Positions 35,882 to 45,136 are shown, counted from the first letter of the stretch. The stretch: DNA of 57,950 nucleotides from Pseudomonadota bacterium (GCA_018821715.1 JAHJLN010000056.1:1-57950); one strand, 5' to 3'. Translations and numbers: made by a program. The notes: generated by a model not told the origin, from the letters alone.

Positions 35882-37330
35882 TTATCCCATCCGTTTGTTT
35901 GTGAATGCAAATTTTAAAAACCCGGCCATGTCTCTGATAAATCTTATCCAGCTGTCCGGCGATTTCCAGAGCATTGATACATATCCCATCAAGACTTTTG
36001 TCCGCTTGAAATGGGATTTGTAAAAATCAATAAAAAGAGCATCCATTTTTTGCTTGGTAAGGCCTTTGGGGATAAAAAGGAACTGCATGCAGTCCATTTT
36101 TTCCCAGTCTTCGGTAAATGTTCCTATTTTTTCTCCTTTTTCCTTGATGTCCTTATATATGGGGGAACCTGGAAAAGGCGTGAATTTGGCCAGGTTGAAA
36201 TCATCAATTGGAAGAGAAAAAACATAGGCCTTGCTTTTTTTTATGCTTTCTTCGGATTCGCCTGGAAGTCCCATCATTAAAAGGCCCTTTACACGAATCC
36301 CCGCTTTTTTGATCAAGTGAATTTTATCGCTCATCATTTTAAGATCAGGATTCTGCCTGTGCTGTGCCAGAAGAGTTTCATCCCCTGTCTCAATCCCCAG
36401 GCTGATCATCCAGCAGCCTGCCGCTTTCATGAGTTTGAGCAACTCAAGATCAAGGTGTTCGGCTCTTGCAGCGCAGTTAAAGGTCATTCCAAGGGGTTTT
36501 TGGATCATCATCCGGGCAAAGTCTTCCACCCGGGAACGATTAAAGGTAAACTGATCGTCATAAAAATTGATATGCTGAATATTGAAATTGTCTTTCAAAT
36601 ATTTCAAGTGATTGTAAAGGTATTGAGCAGAATTATATCTAAAGCTTTTTTTAAATACCGACCGATCACAGTAACTGCAGGAATACGGGCATCCCCTGCT
36701 GGAGATACAGCTTGCATTGGGAACTTTGGGATAATTAAATATGGGAAGTTTATAACTTGAAGGATAGCCGGATAGTTTTTCATAAGCAGGATAGGGCAGG
36801 GTATCCAGATCAATCAGGTTATGACGGTATCCTGTGAAGACGACCCTGCCGGTCTTTTTTCTGAAAACAATATTCTTTATTTTTTCAAGATCTGTTTCAT
36901 TTGTCCTTAACAGTTGATGCAGGGTGTGTTCGCCTTCTCCCACCACAACATAATCAATTATCGGGTATGATTCTAATATTTTTTCTTTTAAAGCAGAAAC
37001 ATGAACGCCCCCAAAAACTATTTTGGTTTTGGGGACCATTTTTTTTGCATAGTCAGCAATCCTTATGCCGTCGAGAAAACTGGAGGTAGTGCAGGAAAAA
37101 CCGATAAAAATAGGGGGGTGTTCTTCCAGGGATTTTTTGATCAACGCATCTGATTCCGGGTGAGCATAACAGTCAATAATATGGGAATCGATTTGAAACC
37201 GGTCAAGGTAGGCTGCAATGCTGGCAAGCCCGAGAGGCGGCATGATGTTGGCCTTTCTGGATATGTCTGTTTTTGCATTTGCCAGGTTGTATCCCAAAGG
37301 ATGGATAAACAAAATATTGGGCTGAACCAT
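35882..37330 (-). CDS. Cobalamin-binding radical SAM enzyme 1 (BchE/HpnJ-like)
   Basis: A 482-residue enzyme with an N-terminal B12-binding Rossmann domain (about 1-150; Pro-Pro-Leu-Gly-Leu-Ala, Gly-Gly-Val-His-Val, Val-Gly-Glu-Gly-Glu) and a radical SAM barrel (about 195-400) with Arg-Gly-Cys-Pro-Tyr-Ser-Cys-Ser-Tyr-Cys. Gly-Leu-Pro-Gly-Glu-Ser follows. Relatives methylate, cyclise or rearrange unactivated carbons of tetrapyrroles, hopanoids and polyketides. It is the last gene of the long minus-strand operon, eight bases after the next B12-radical SAM gene, so its substrate is probably the locus product. Confidence 0.88.
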   Translation of the reverse strand: MVQPNILFIHPLGYNLANAKTDISRKANIMPPLGLASIAAYLDRFQIDSHIIDCYAHPESDALIKKSLEEHPPIFIGFSCTTSSFLDGIRIADYAKKMVPKTKIVFGGVHVSALKEKILESYPIIDYVVVGEGEHTLHQLLRTNETDLEKIKNIVFRKKTGRVVFTGYRHNLIDLDTLPYPAYEKLSGYPSSYKLPIFNYPKVPNASCISSRGCPYSCSYCDRSVFKKSFRYNSAQYLYNHLKYLKDNFNIQHINFYDDQFTFNRSRVEDFARMMIQKPLGMTFNCAARAEHLDLELLKLMKAAGCWMISLGIETGDETLLAQHRQNPDLKMMSDKIHLIKKAGIRVKGLLMMGLPGESEESIKKSKAYVFSLPIDDFNLAKFTPFPGSPIYKDIKEKGEKIGTFTEDWEKMDCMQFLFIPKGLTKQKMDALFIDFYKSHFKRTKVLMGYVSMLWKSPDSWIRFIRDMAGFLKFAFTNKRMG

Positions 37331-37338
37331 ATCTTAAC

Positions 37339-38703
37339 CTATTTTTTTTTGGGTTTTTGGGGATGGATGGCCATATCCCATAACAATCCCTTGAAACCGA
37401 ATACTTTTAAAGCTCTCATTCTCATCTGTCCCTGCTCTGGTGGAAAAAACCGATCTTTTTTTCTATGGAAGGCCTCTTTAATCTTTATCTCCATCCAGTT
37501 CTTATCAACATGAGGAGAAATATAATAGCAGGACTTTAACAGATTATTGTTGCAAGAAATAATTTTCTCTTTAACCGCAATTTCATGCAACTTTGTTTTT
37601 GGAAGGATTCGAATGCCTGAAAACACAAAAACAGCACAATTTACCAGCCGTTCGATATTTTTCAACCCCTGGAGAACAGTTGCCGGTGTTTCTTCTGGTC
37701 CGCCAAACATGAAAAAGTGAGCACAAGGGATATCTGCCTTAATACAACTTTCATTAAAACGGAATATATCTTCAAAACTAAAGGATTTGTTAATTCCTTT
37801 TAAGGTTATATCACAAGCCGCATCAGAACCAACTTCCATGGCGTAAAGACCGGAATCTTTTAACAGTTTGAGTTCAGGTTGTTTGATATTTTCAGGCCTG
37901 AAATAGGCAGCCCATTTTATATGGCATTGTTTTTTTATCAATTGCTCAGCTATCATTAGATAATGACCCTGACGGTCATTAAAAATCGCATCTGTAAAAA
38001 ACAAGGCGTCAACATTAAAGTCTTTTTTCAACCGAATCAGATTATCTGCAACAAATTCAGGGGTCTGATACCTGAGTTTTCTTCCTTCAATCAAAGGATA
38101 TGAACAATATTTACACCCATGCGGGCAGCCCCTCTTGGTCTGGTAACTTAACATGCCGCTTTGATCAAAGTAATATGCCACAAGTTTTTTTTCATAAAGC
38201 GGCCGGAAAAATCCATTTTTGTCGATTGGGGTTTCAATGGGATACAGGATTTTTTCTGTTTTAATATTGTTTGAGAGGTTGTCAATCAATTTATTTATCG
38301 AAATTTCACCTTCTCCCACAATTCCGAAATCTGCATTTAAAAATTCCAATATTTGCTCAGGCAGTATTGAAAAACCCGGTCCCCCTAAAATGATAGGGTT
38401 TTGATAAATTTTTTTAATATGGTCAACCAGATGCTTAATGTCGGAAAGATACCAGGGGTTCCCTGGAGAAAGCGAATCCACAGTATCGATATTTCTGATG
38501 GAAATACCGATAAAGTCAGGGTTGAATTCCAAAATGGCAGCGGTTACAGAAAACAACAGGTTGTCAAGGGTTAACAGCAGATCAAGCTGCTTGACCGCAT
38601 GGCCATTCTCCACCAAAGAAGCTGCAACAAGCGCCATCCCCAGCGGATAAACCGGTAAAGGCGCCGTGGTTGTATTTGAAGAAATCAGTAATATCCTGCT
38701 CAT
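37339..38703 (-). CDS. Cobalamin-binding radical SAM enzyme 2 (lipid-biosynthesis type)
   Basis: A 454-residue protein with a B12-like domain (about 1-150) and a radical SAM core with Thr-Lys-Arg-Gly-Cys-Pro-His-Gly-Cys-Lys-Tyr-Cys near 190. The start (Ile-Ser-Ser-Asn-Thr-Thr, Val-Tyr-Pro-Leu-Gly), Ile-Ser-Ile-Arg-Asn-Ile-Asp, Leu-Gly-Gly-Pro-Gly-Phe-Ser and Val-Ala-Tyr-Tyr-Phe match my memory of the family named "lipid biosynthesis B12-binding/radical SAM protein", described from ladderane-type lipid clusters. That match needs an HMM search. The canonical Asp-x-His-x-x-Gly cobalamin motif is not obvious. It overlaps the next upstream gene by four bases. Confidence 0.85.
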   Translation of the reverse strand: MSRILLISSNTTTAPLPVYPLGMALVAASLVENGHAVKQLDLLLTLDNLLFSVTAAILEFNPDFIGISIRNIDTVDSLSPGNPWYLSDIKHLVDHIKKIYQNPIILGGPGFSILPEQILEFLNADFGIVGEGEISINKLIDNLSNNIKTEKILYPIETPIDKNGFFRPLYEKKLVAYYFDQSGMLSYQTKRGCPHGCKYCSYPLIEGRKLRYQTPEFVADNLIRLKKDFNVDALFFTDAIFNDRQGHYLMIAEQLIKKQCHIKWAAYFRPENIKQPELKLLKDSGLYAMEVGSDAACDITLKGINKSFSFEDIFRFNESCIKADIPCAHFFMFGGPEETPATVLQGLKNIERLVNCAVFVFSGIRILPKTKLHEIAVKEKIISCNNNLLKSCYYISPHVDKNWMEIKIKEAFHRKKDRFFPPEQGQMRMRALKVFGFKGLLWDMAIHPQKPKKK

Positions 38704-39962
38704 GACGGCTTGGTCTTTTTGAAAGACCTTTTTTCTCGCGGGTTATATCTTCTGTAAGTTTTATCAAGGATTTCCTTTTTGATAACCTTGAAAAACAATT
38801 CACCCATTTTTGTCTGGTATCCACCATTGGAATAAAATGTATCCCAGGCATAGTTATAGAGTTCTTCTAATTTTTCACACGTCATGTTTTTGGGTTGGAA
38901 GACAACCTTATCACACGTGTAATCAATCCAGTTGTTGCTTAAGATCCGTTTTTGTTCTTTATATTGTTTTCGGATGGGAGACTTTGGAAACGGTGTCAAA
39001 ATTGTAAATTCAGCCAGGTCGATTTTTATTTGAGTCAAAAAATCAACAAGGGTTTTAATATAGGTTTCATCGTGATCATCCGTTCCCAGAAGAATGGTGC
39101 CTTCCACGCCGATACCGTGATCGTGAAGTCGTTTAATTCTGTTCTCGATAACCGCTGACGTATCAAATACTGCCTGGTAGACATACCAGCACCCGGCTTC
39201 GGCAGCAAGCTTGAGGACCTGGTCATCATCCATCAAAGGGTGGGAAACCCATTTTTTCTTTAACGGTTTCATGGCTGTGAACAGTTCAATAAGCCACGCC
39301 TTATCGTGTGCCAGTGAGTTGTCCACAATAAAAAGCCGGTTGTTTGGTATGGATTCCATCTCTTTTATAACGGTTTCAACAGGTCTGGGTCTGAATTGTC
39401 TGCCGCCTAAGAATCCGTTACAGCAAGGAAAACAATTGAATCTGCACCCCCGGGAAGCATGGACAAGATCAAGCATCTGTATCCCTCTGTAATTATACAG
39501 GTCTCTTTTTAAAATATCTCTTTTTGCTGTACCAACCAGACTGATATCAGGGAAAATGTTCATGTAATCATAGACTTTTTTCATCTTTTTTTGCCTAAAG
39601 TCACTGAAAACCTCTCCCATCCGGCCTTCGGCTTCTCCAAGGAACACCGAGTCTGCATGACGTTCAACCTCCTGGGAATGCAGCATGACGGCAATACCGC
39701 CAAACAGTACGGGGATCCCCATTCCCCTGTATCGATCGGCAATTTCAAATGCCCGGGGAAGCTGACAGGTCAGCATGACCGAGAGCCCTGCAATATCAAT
39801 GTCAGGATCATACACAAGCGGCTGGACGTTTTCATCAATGAAATCAACCTCAACATATTCCGGGAGTGTGGCCGCAAAAACAACAGGGCCATGGGGAGGG
39901 AGGTGAAACTGGGTTTGTTTTTCCAGCCGTGGCCAGGTGGGATATATCAATTGCATTTTCAT
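38700..39962 (-). CDS. Cobalamin-binding radical SAM enzyme 3
   Basis: A 420-residue protein. The N-terminal domain (about 1-130) resembles the B12-binding fold (Leu-Ile-Tyr-Pro, Pro-Asp-Ile-Asp-Ile-Ala-Gly-Leu-Ser, Phe-Gly-Gly-Ile-Ala, Leu-Gly-Glu-Ala-Glu-Gly). The radical SAM motif is Arg-Gly-Cys-Arg-Phe-Asn-Cys-Phe-Pro-Cys-Cys, CxxxCxxC with an extra Cys. The ATG at 39962 is preferred to 40004 because AAGGA lies about eight bases upstream and the fold starts there. It then begins 20 bases after the chain-length-factor gene. It is diverged from the other two, so it probably does a different step. Confidence 0.82.
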   Translation of the reverse strand: MKMQLIYPTWPRLEKQTQFHLPPHGPVVFAATLPEYVEVDFIDENVQPLVYDPDIDIAGLSVMLTCQLPRAFEIADRYRGMGIPVLFGGIAVMLHSQEVERHADSVFLGEAEGRMGEVFSDFRQKKMKKVYDYMNIFPDISLVGTAKRDILKRDLYNYRGIQMLDLVHASRGCRFNCFPCCNGFLGGRQFRPRPVETVIKEMESIPNNRLFIVDNSLAHDKAWLIELFTAMKPLKKKWVSHPLMDDDQVLKLAAEAGCWYVYQAVFDTSAVIENRIKRLHDHGIGVEGTILLGTDDHDETYIKTLVDFLTQIKIDLAEFTILTPFPKSPIRKQYKEQKRILSNNWIDYTCDKVVFQPKNMTCEKLEELYNYAWDTFYSNGGYQTKMGELFFKVIKKEILDKTYRRYNPREKRSFKKTKPS

Positions 39963-39982
39963 GGTGTCAGTCCTTGTAATCT

Positions 39983-40690
39983 TCATATTTTTCCAAGGGT
40001 GCATTTCTGGGCAAGATCAAAAAGCCCGGTTATTTTATGGTCATTTTGGTAATAAATACGTTCCAGTGATATTGATTTAACAGATCCATAGGAATGAAGC
40101 GCTTTTTTTTCAATGACAAAGAAAAGGGAACCGGGTTGAACGGCAGGGGAGATAGGACAGGTCGTTTGGATATCCAAATTGCATACACCGCACAGAACCG
40201 TATCTGATTCACCGGAATCAATAATATCAAGCGCCAGAACGAGCCCGGTTAACCCATTGTTTCCGTCTTCATTAATGACAAAGCTTTCTCCTGTCAGGCC
40301 GAAGTAGATACAGGCTTCTCCCAGAAAACAGGAGGCAAGGGTATAGGCGAAAATAGCCGGGCTTGGCACTTTTTTAACCATTGTTTCCTGGAAGTGTATA
40401 TCTGTTTCAAGACAACCTGTAATCGTTGAAGCAATTATGCTGATATTTTTTTTATCTTCATCTTCTTTTATCCCGGCATCCTTCATGGCAAATGCAATGG
40501 CTGCAAATCCAAGTTTTGAAAACGCATCCATCCGGCCAAAGGGTTTATAGGGGTGATTGAGTATGTCGTTTCTTTTGATTGAGGGTAAGGATGCCTTCCG
40601 GTCAAATCGTTGAATCCGGGTTGCATGTCCCATTGATTCCTTTGATACCCATCCGATTCCGGTTATAAATGCTTCCATTTTTTTTCTCAT
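39983..40690 (-). CDS. Ketosynthase-like chain-length factor (ApeC-type)
   Basis: A 235-residue protein resembling only the N-terminal half of a ketosynthase, as in the short beta-ketoacyl-synthase family of aryl-polyene loci. The site that in ketosynthases carries the nucleophilic Cys reads Asn-Glu-Asp-Gly-Asn-Asn-Gly-Leu, so no active Cys. In aryl-polyene systems such a protein pairs with a true ketosynthase and sets chain length. Its ATG overlaps the neighbouring ketosynthase stop as ATGA, which favours 1:1 production of the pair. Confidence 0.82.
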   Translation of the reverse strand: MRKKMEAFITGIGWVSKESMGHATRIQRFDRKASLPSIKRNDILNHPYKPFGRMDAFSKLGFAAIAFAMKDAGIKEDEDKKNISIIASTITGCLETDIHFQETMVKKVPSPAIFAYTLASCFLGEACIYFGLTGESFVINEDGNNGLTGLVLALDIIDSGESDTVLCGVCNLDIQTTCPISPAVQPGSLFFVIEKKALHSYGSVKSISLERIYYQNDHKITGLFDLAQKCTLGKI

Positions 40691-41811
40691 GCTTTTTTTA
40701 AAATAACGGCAGCATTAATGCCGCCAAAACCTGAATTGGTAGTTAAAATGCAATCACCCTTTATGGGCCGGGCATCCGGGTAGATTACTTTTTCAGCGCC
40801 TTTTCCCGGATCAAGAAATCCAAAAGTACCGGGCATCATTCCTTCTAAGAGCATTTTTACGCAAAGAGCGATTTCAATACCACCGGCAGCGCCAAGTGTG
40901 TGACCGATCGCCCCTTTTATGGAATTGGCAATCACCTGATCCGGATTAAACATGGCGTGAAGAACCGTTAACTCCATTGCATCATTGTATGCTGTGCCTG
41001 TTCCGTGGGTGTTGACAGCAGGGATATGTTCCGGCAAAATTCCGGCTTTTTTGCATGCTGTTGTGATGGCAAGTTTTAACCCGTAACCGTCTTTTGCCGG
41101 TGCTGTCAAGTGGGTCGCGTCATTGGCAATTCCCCAGCCGGCTATCCTACAGAGGGGGGACAAGCCTTGAGACCTTGCTCTTTTTTCACTCATCAGCAGT
41201 ATTGCAGCAGCGCCTTCCCCAAGGGTCAGCCCATTTCTATGCTTGTCAAAGGGTTTTGCAGGTTCATCAGACATGGCCCCAAGGGCTGAAAAACCTGAAA
41301 ATACAAATTCTGAAACAATGTCCATGCAGCAGATTAAAACCGAATCAACAACTCCTCTTTGTATTAAAGCAGCCCCTTTTGCAACGGCAATGGTTGATGA
41401 GGCGCATGCGGAATTGATATTGATTCCCTTGTTTTTTAATTTTAGCTTTAAGGCAATATATTCAGTCAGGTCAGATAACAAAAGGTTTTTGCCGCAGATT
41501 TCAGGTTCGGCTATTTTTTTTCCAAGCATGTCAATACCCGCTTTGGTAGAAGCACTGATCAGAAAAGTATCATTTTCAATTTCCCCAAGCTGATCTATCA
41601 GCAGATCTGATAACTGAAAAATCAAGGAGGATTTTTTTGTGTGATCAAGGTCTGGAATGATTCCCCCAAATGGGCTTGCATAGCATTGCGTGTTAAATCT
41701 TGTGATAGTGCTGATGCCTGATTTTTGATCCGTCAGACCGTTGTACAGTGAGTGTAAGTCCGGTCCCAGGGAGGTAATAACGCATGCTTTAGTGATGCAG
41801 ACAGGAGTCAT
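40687..41811 (-). CDS. Beta-ketoacyl-ACP synthase (partner of the chain-length factor)
   Basis: A 374-residue condensing enzyme extending a growing acyl chain with malonyl-ACP. The triad is complete: Cys in Ser-Ala-Cys-Ala-Ser-Ser near 136, His in Asn-Thr-His-Gly-Thr-Gly-Thr, and His in Ile-Gly-His-Thr-Leu-Gly-Ala-Ala-Gly. Start 41811 is chosen because it overlaps the thioesterase stop as ATGA; an ATG seven codons earlier would overlap more. Immediate coupling to the chain-length factor suggests the heterodimer seen in aryl-polyene type II PKS. Confidence 0.92.
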   Translation of the reverse strand: MTPVCITKACVITSLGPDLHSLYNGLTDQKSGISTITRFNTQCYASPFGGIIPDLDHTKKSSLIFQLSDLLIDQLGEIENDTFLISASTKAGIDMLGKKIAEPEICGKNLLLSDLTEYIALKLKLKNKGININSACASSTIAVAKGAALIQRGVVDSVLICCMDIVSEFVFSGFSALGAMSDEPAKPFDKHRNGLTLGEGAAAILLMSEKRARSQGLSPLCRIAGWGIANDATHLTAPAKDGYGLKLAITTACKKAGILPEHIPAVNTHGTGTAYNDAMELTVLHAMFNPDQVIANSIKGAIGHTLGAAGGIEIALCVKMLLEGMMPGTFGFLDPGKGAEKVIYPDARPIKGDCILTTNSGFGGINAAVILKKA

Positions 41812-42269
41812 AAAAGCTTGCCGGCCTTCCATTTATCACAAAATTTTTTAAAAAAGGCAGGCTGGGTCAGGAAAAGTTCAAAATCCGGGTTCAACATCAT
41901 CTGGACAACGTATCCGGTTGCGGCAGTCTGGCCTTTTTTATTCCGGATAATATATTCACTGTTTATCCTGGAAGCTTCAGAGTAATGAAGAATGCCTTCT
42001 ATTGTAATCTCTTCTTTGAATCTTAAGGGAGTTATAAAGTCGACATGTACGGTTTTTATCGGTGCCAGAATGCCATGGGCGTACAGATCCATATATCCGA
42101 TGCCGTAACGGTCTGAAAGCTGTATCCTGGCATCTTCAAAAAAGCTGGTATAATGTCCGTGCCATGCAATCTTGAGCATGTCAACTTCTTCAAACCGGAT
42201 CTGCCTTTTAACCATCCCTCTTAACGGCTCCGGATCATCAGCTCTTTTTTTGAAATAGGGTTTTTTCAT
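41808..42269 (-). CDS. Hotdog-fold acyl-CoA/ACP thioesterase (ApeK-like)
   Basis: A 153-residue protein with the 4-hydroxybenzoyl-CoA thioesterase hotdog fold: Arg-Phe-Glu-Glu-Val-Asp-Met-Leu-Lys-Ile-Ala-Trp-His-Gly-His-Tyr near 25, containing the Asp commonly used for catalysis, then Tyr-Gly-Ile-Gly-Tyr and Phe-Ile-Thr-Pro-Leu-Arg. In aryl-polyene loci such an enzyme edits or releases acyl thioesters. It lies five bases downstream of the acyltransferase gene. Confidence 0.88.
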   Translation of the reverse strand: MKKPYFKKRADDPEPLRGMVKRQIRFEEVDMLKIAWHGHYTSFFEDARIQLSDRYGIGYMDLYAHGILAPIKTVHVDFITPLRFKEEITIEGILHYSEASRINSEYIIRNKKGQTAATGYVVQMMLNPDFELFLTQPAFFKKFCDKWKAGKLL

Positions 42270-42274
42270 CAGTT

Positions 42275-43084
42275 TTATATCGTCTCTTCATCCATTTGTT
42301 TTATGGACTGTTTCATTAGATTTTTGACATGGTTTTTCAGTGCGATGTGTTTCATCTCGCCCTGAAATTGATCTGGAAAAACCGGGTCCAGTATTTTCAT
42401 TTTTATTCTTGCAGGTGCAAGAAAATATCGATTTGGCGGTAAGAGGATCTGGGTACCGGTGAGACAAACCGGTATCACCGGTACATTGTTTTCAATGGCC
42501 AGCTTAAAAGCACCGGAATAAAAGTGTAATAAATTTTTATCTTTGCTCCTGTGGCCTTCCGGGAAAAACAGGATGGAACTGTTGTTTTTGATATTTTTTT
42601 TTGAAATTTCCAATGTTTTGTCCCAGGGAAAGGATTCAATGTCCAGATAACCGGCAAGTTTCATGAAGATATTGTAAAAGGGTATGTTAAACGGCCATGC
42701 TCTCACGGCACAGCAGATGTCACTGACTCGTACCATATTTATACAATATGTATCAAAAAAAGAGCGGTGATTCACAACAAAAATACCCGGGGTTTTAAGT
42801 CGGCCCCCATGAAGCTGGGGGGGGGTGAAAACAACAAACGGGCTGAGCAGAAACTGACAGACCCTGGCGTAAATCCAGATGCACTGACGTGTAAGATATG
42901 TTGTGGAGTCTCCCAGGATAAACTTCATAAAAAGGAATGCAAATGGGAAAAGCGCCATTCCAACAGCTGTCCACAGGAGTATCAAAGGAATTGCAATGCA
43001 GTTCATCAGCAGAATATGGGCATAGGGTGTCACTTTTTTGTTTAACCGCTTTTTAGATAAATTGGATAGGTGCATGTTAGCCAT
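42275..43084 (-). CDS. PlsC-like 1-acylglycerol-3-phosphate-type acyltransferase
   Basis: A 269-residue membrane-associated acyltransferase with a hydrophobic N-terminal stretch (about 25-55). Motif I is Val-Asn-His-Arg-Ser-Phe-Phe-Asp (H(x)4D) near 100, and motif III is Phe-Phe-Pro-Glu-Gly-His-Arg-Ser near 174. It should attach the acyl chain to a lipid acceptor, as proposed for aryl polyenes anchored in the outer membrane. Its ATG uses the last base of the upstream ketosynthase stop (TAATG). Confidence 0.9.
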   Translation of the reverse strand: MANMHLSNLSKKRLNKKVTPYAHILLMNCIAIPLILLWTAVGMALFPFAFLFMKFILGDSTTYLTRQCIWIYARVCQFLLSPFVVFTPPQLHGGRLKTPGIFVVNHRSFFDTYCINMVRVSDICCAVRAWPFNIPFYNIFMKLAGYLDIESFPWDKTLEISKKNIKNNSSILFFPEGHRSKDKNLLHFYSGAFKLAIENNVPVIPVCLTGTQILLPPNRYFLAPARIKMKILDPVFPDQFQGEMKHIALKNHVKNLMKQSIKQMDEETI

Positions 43085-44325
43085 TAAATACCATTAAAAT
43101 TTAAAACAATCGCAGCATTGGTGCCCCCGAAACCAAATGAATTTGAAATGGCAAAGTCTATCTGGGCTTGCCTTGCGGTATGAATGACATTAATTTGAGG
43201 ACAGTTGTCACTTAAGCTTGAAAAATTAATATTTGGTGCTATGAATTTATTTTGCGCCATAAGAATCGTATAGACCACTTCGCTGGCACCAGACATCCAG
43301 CATTCATGTCCTGTCATGGATTTTGTGGATGAAACAGGTGTGGCCGGGCCAAATACTTTGTTGATGGCAATGGCTTCAGCAAGATCTCCTGTTGGGGTTG
43401 ATGTCGCATGAGCACTGATATAGTCTATCTTTTGAGGTGATATGCCTGCATCTCCCAGAGCATTTTCCATGGCTTTTGCAGATGCTTTTGCATTTGGTTC
43501 TGAAAGATTTTTATCAATACCGGATGAGAACCCGTACCCGTCTATTATGCAGTAAATATTGGCGCCACGTGAAAGGGCGTGATCAAGATCCTCTATGATA
43601 ATGGAGGCAGCGCCCCCGCCCGGGACAAGTCCGTTTCGTTCTTTGTCAAAAGGTCTTGAGGCCTTCCCGGGTTCATCTGTCCTTGATGAAAAGGCATTCA
43701 GAGAATCAAAGCTGGCCATTGACATCCAGTTTGTTTCCTGGGCGCCCCCGGCGATGATAATATCCTGCAGTCCGCTTCTGATCAACATTAATGCCTGACC
43801 AATGACATGGGCGCCGCTTGCGCAAGCAGCACTGATCGTCCAGTTTGCGCCACGGGTTTTAAAGTGGGAGGCAAGATTCATGGTGATTGTTGAGTTCATG
43901 GCTCTGAAGACATAGCCGGAACCAATATAATGGGTTTCGTTATATTTTTTTGCAATGTCAACAGATTCAACACCGGCTTTAATGGTGCTGTCATTGCCGA
44001 AGATAATGCCGCATCTGTCGCTTTGAATCAATTCCCGTGAAAGCCTGGAATCTTTTACTGCGTCAGTTGCCGCGGCAAAGGAGAAAAGTGCCGGCTCACA
44101 CATGGTCCTTAAAGCTTTTTTGGTGAGGCCATAGTTTTTCGGTGAAAATCCATTTATTTTTGATGTCAAAGGAGATTTAAACCCCAGATTTTTTCTTTGC
44201 TCGTCATAAACAATTCCGGACCGGCCATTTTTCAAGGCAGATGCAACCGATTCCACATCATTGCCCAGGCATGAAATAATGCCGATTCCGGTTATTGCAG
44301 CTTTATTTAGTCTGTTTTTTTTCAT
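43084..44325 (-). CDS. Beta-ketoacyl-ACP synthase (FabF-like)
   Basis: A 413-residue condensing enzyme with an intact triad: Cys in Ala-Ala-Cys-Ala-Ser-Gly, His in Ser-Ala-His-Ala-Thr-Ser-Thr-Pro, and His in Met-Thr-Gly-His-Glu-Cys-Trp-Met-Ser-Gly-Ala. The last replaces the usual Leu-Gly-Ala-Ala after the His with Cys-Trp-Met-Ser-Gly-Ala, seen in FabB-type relatives. It may do an early or separate elongation step. It overlaps the acyltransferase gene by one base; the FabG-type gene lies 67 bases upstream. Confidence 0.92.
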   Translation of the reverse strand: MKKNRLNKAAITGIGIISCLGNDVESVASALKNGRSGIVYDEQRKNLGFKSPLTSKINGFSPKNYGLTKKALRTMCEPALFSFAAATDAVKDSRLSRELIQSDRCGIIFGNDSTIKAGVESVDIAKKYNETHYIGSGYVFRAMNSTITMNLASHFKTRGANWTISAACASGAHVIGQALMLIRSGLQDIIIAGGAQETNWMSMASFDSLNAFSSRTDEPGKASRPFDKERNGLVPGGGAASIIIEDLDHALSRGANIYCIIDGYGFSSGIDKNLSEPNAKASAKAMENALGDAGISPQKIDYISAHATSTPTGDLAEAIAINKVFGPATPVSSTKSMTGHECWMSGASEVVYTILMAQNKFIAPNINFSSLSDNCPQINVIHTARQAQIDFAISNSFGFGGTNAAIVLNFNGI

Positions 44326-44392
44326 TGCACCCTATACTTAAAGAAAGCATGAATGAATATCAAGTGCATTTGTTTAAATCCGCCGAGATGTA

Positions 44393-45136
44393 TCACAGAA
44401 TCCCGCCATTAATACCAATCACCTGGCCTGTAATATATCCTGCATCTTTTGAACATAAAAAAAGAACAGTGGCGGCAACTTCTTCGGGCTTACCAAGTCT
44501 GCCGGCCGGGATTGTTTTTGCCAGTTCCTCTAAGGGCAGACCGTCAACCATTTCGGTTTCTATAAAACCCGGTGCAACGGCATTTACCGTAATGTTGCGT
44601 TTTGCAATCTCCCGGGCAAGTGCTTTGGTTGCCCCGATAAGACCGGCTTTTGATGCTGAGTAATTCACTTGCCCTGCCTGGCCGATCTGGCCTGATGTTG
44701 AAGAGATGTTGATGATTCTTCCAAACCGTTTTGGCAGCATATTTTTAACAATAAGTCGCGTTACATTAAAAAAACCGGTCAGATTTGTATCCAGAACGTT
44801 TTGCCAATTGCCTTTTTTCATCCAGACCATGAGCATGTCATCCCTGATTCCGGCATTGTTTACCAGAATATCTATTTTACCCTTTTCTTTTATGATTTTT
44901 TCAATGGCTTTTTCAGATGCCTCCTGGCTGCGGACATCAAACTGAAGAAGCGCCCCGTCTCCTCCGTTGCTGATAATATCTTCAAGCACGGCGGCAGCTT
45001 TTTTTTGGTTTGAATTGAAATTTAAATATACAAACCGTCCGGATCGGGCAAGCGCTTTGGCTATCGCTTTTCCAATCCCTCTGCTGGCCCCTGTTACCAG
45101 AGCGATTTGAACCGTGTCGGTTTTTGTTTCAGGCAT
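44393..45136 (-). CDS. 3-oxoacyl-ACP reductase (FabG-type ketoreductase)
   Basis: A 247-residue SDR that reduces each beta-keto intermediate with NADPH. It has Gly-Ala-Ser-Arg-Gly-Ile-Gly-Lys, Asn-Asn-Ala-Gly-Ile-Arg-Asp, Ser near 140 and Tyr-Ser-Ala-Ser-Lys, and the C-terminal Gly-Gly-Ile-Leu. The ATG at 45136 is chosen because AAAGGAG lies seven bases upstream; an earlier ATG (45157) has no such site. It is the only ketoreductase in the locus, so it should serve all cycles. Confidence 0.95.
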   Translation of the reverse strand: MPETKTDTVQIALVTGASRGIGKAIAKALARSGRFVYLNFNSNQKKAAAVLEDIISNGGDGALLQFDVRSQEASEKAIEKIIKEKGKIDILVNNAGIRDDMLMVWMKKGNWQNVLDTNLTGFFNVTRLIVKNMLPKRFGRIINISSTSGQIGQAGQVNYSASKAGLIGATKALAREIAKRNITVNAVAPGFIETEMVDGLPLEELAKTIPAGRLGKPEEVAATVLFLCSKDAGYITGQVIGINGGIL

